Below are positions 5,620 to 5,663 of a stretch of 5,663 nt of DNA, piece after piece; the first letter of the stretch is position 1, and each line of letters begins with the position of its first letter. The notes below the pieces were generated by a model, which saw only the letters and a list, made by a program, of their open reading frames with translations, was not told the origin of the DNA and searched no databases. Source of the stretch: Anaerolineaceae bacterium (GTDB taxonomy: Bacteria; Chloroflexota; Anaerolineae; Anaerolineales; Anaerolineaceae); contig JAIOTF010000345.1 of NCBI GenBank assembly GCA_021107195.1, positions 1 to 5,663 on the forward strand, written 5' to 3'. Position numbers and translations under genes: made by a program.

Positions 5620-5663
5620 ATGGCTTATATTGGCCAATCAAAAAAGAGGATTGATGCATTCAG
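5620..5663 (+). CDS. Probable Mo-hydroxylase catalytic (molybdopterin-binding) subunit, N-terminal fragment
   Basis: An ORF begins at ATG 5620 with GGAGG at 5610-5614 (5-nt gap) and is cut by the window edge after 14 full codons: MAYIGQSKKRIDAF. The pattern 'IGxSxxRxDAxxKVTG' is the typical N-terminus of xanthine dehydrogenase, CO dehydrogenase and aldehyde oxidase large subunits, and the first half of it is visible here. Together with the upstream FAD/2Fe-2S subunit, this makes the catalytic subunit the expected product. Only the start is present, so the active-site loop that would separate CO dehydrogenase from purine or aldehyde hydroxylases cannot be read. Confidence 0.75.
   Translation, partial: MAYIGQSKKRIDAF

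Noticed and set aside
1..5663. tRNA, rRNA, CRISPR array, insertion sequence or attachment site
   Set aside because: No cloverleaf-like segment, regularly spaced repeats, transposase motifs or flanking target duplications were seen; nearly all of the window is accounted for by metabolic genes.

Overview
The window holds two adjacent gene groups on the + strand, separated by a clear transcription terminator. The first (about 129-3526) is a coenzyme F420 biosynthesis operon: cofE (F420-0:gamma-glutamyl ligase), cofD (2-phospho-L-lactate-type transferase) and cofC (guanylyltransferase), followed closely by a luciferase-like (LLM) oxidoreductase of the kind that commonly uses F420. The tail of an unidentified upstream reading frame (to 101) may belong to the same transcript. 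FO synthase (cofG/cofH or fbiC) is not in the window, so the deazaflavin part of the cofactor must be made elsewhere.

The second group (from about 3800) is a molybdenum hydroxylase operon of the xanthine dehydrogenase / CO dehydrogenase / aldehyde oxidase family. Its first gene is a fused electron-transfer subunit with the FAD domain first and the two-cluster [2Fe-2S] domain second. Next comes a 120-residue two-helix membrane protein that I do not recognise. Last is the start of an ORF (from 5620, cut by the window edge) whose first residues look like the N-terminus of the molybdopterin-binding catalytic subunit. The order FAD - FeS - Mo matches the coxM-coxS-coxL order of CO dehydrogenase operons. 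Here M and S are fused, and a small membrane protein sits between S and L.

The 273-nt intergenic region contains a 13-bp perfect hairpin terminator (3544-3575) and an unusual nested foldback (about 3628-3748). It also holds a consensus-like TATAAT box (3729-3734) and a strong ribosome binding site just before the fused gene. The foldback and the membrane protein are the two least explained elements.

All supported genes run the same way with short gaps and GGAGG-type ribosome binding sites, so this is bacterial DNA with fairly balanced base composition. An F420 operon beside a Mo-hydroxylase, with a stand-alone CofE lacking the actinobacterial FbiB extension, suggests a non-actinobacterial F420 producer such as a member of the Chloroflexota (Anaerolineae-like). 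That assignment is inference from gene content, not from a marker gene. The two operons may share a metabolic purpose, with the LLM enzyme and the Mo-hydroxylase acting on related substrates, but the sequence shows only adjacency.
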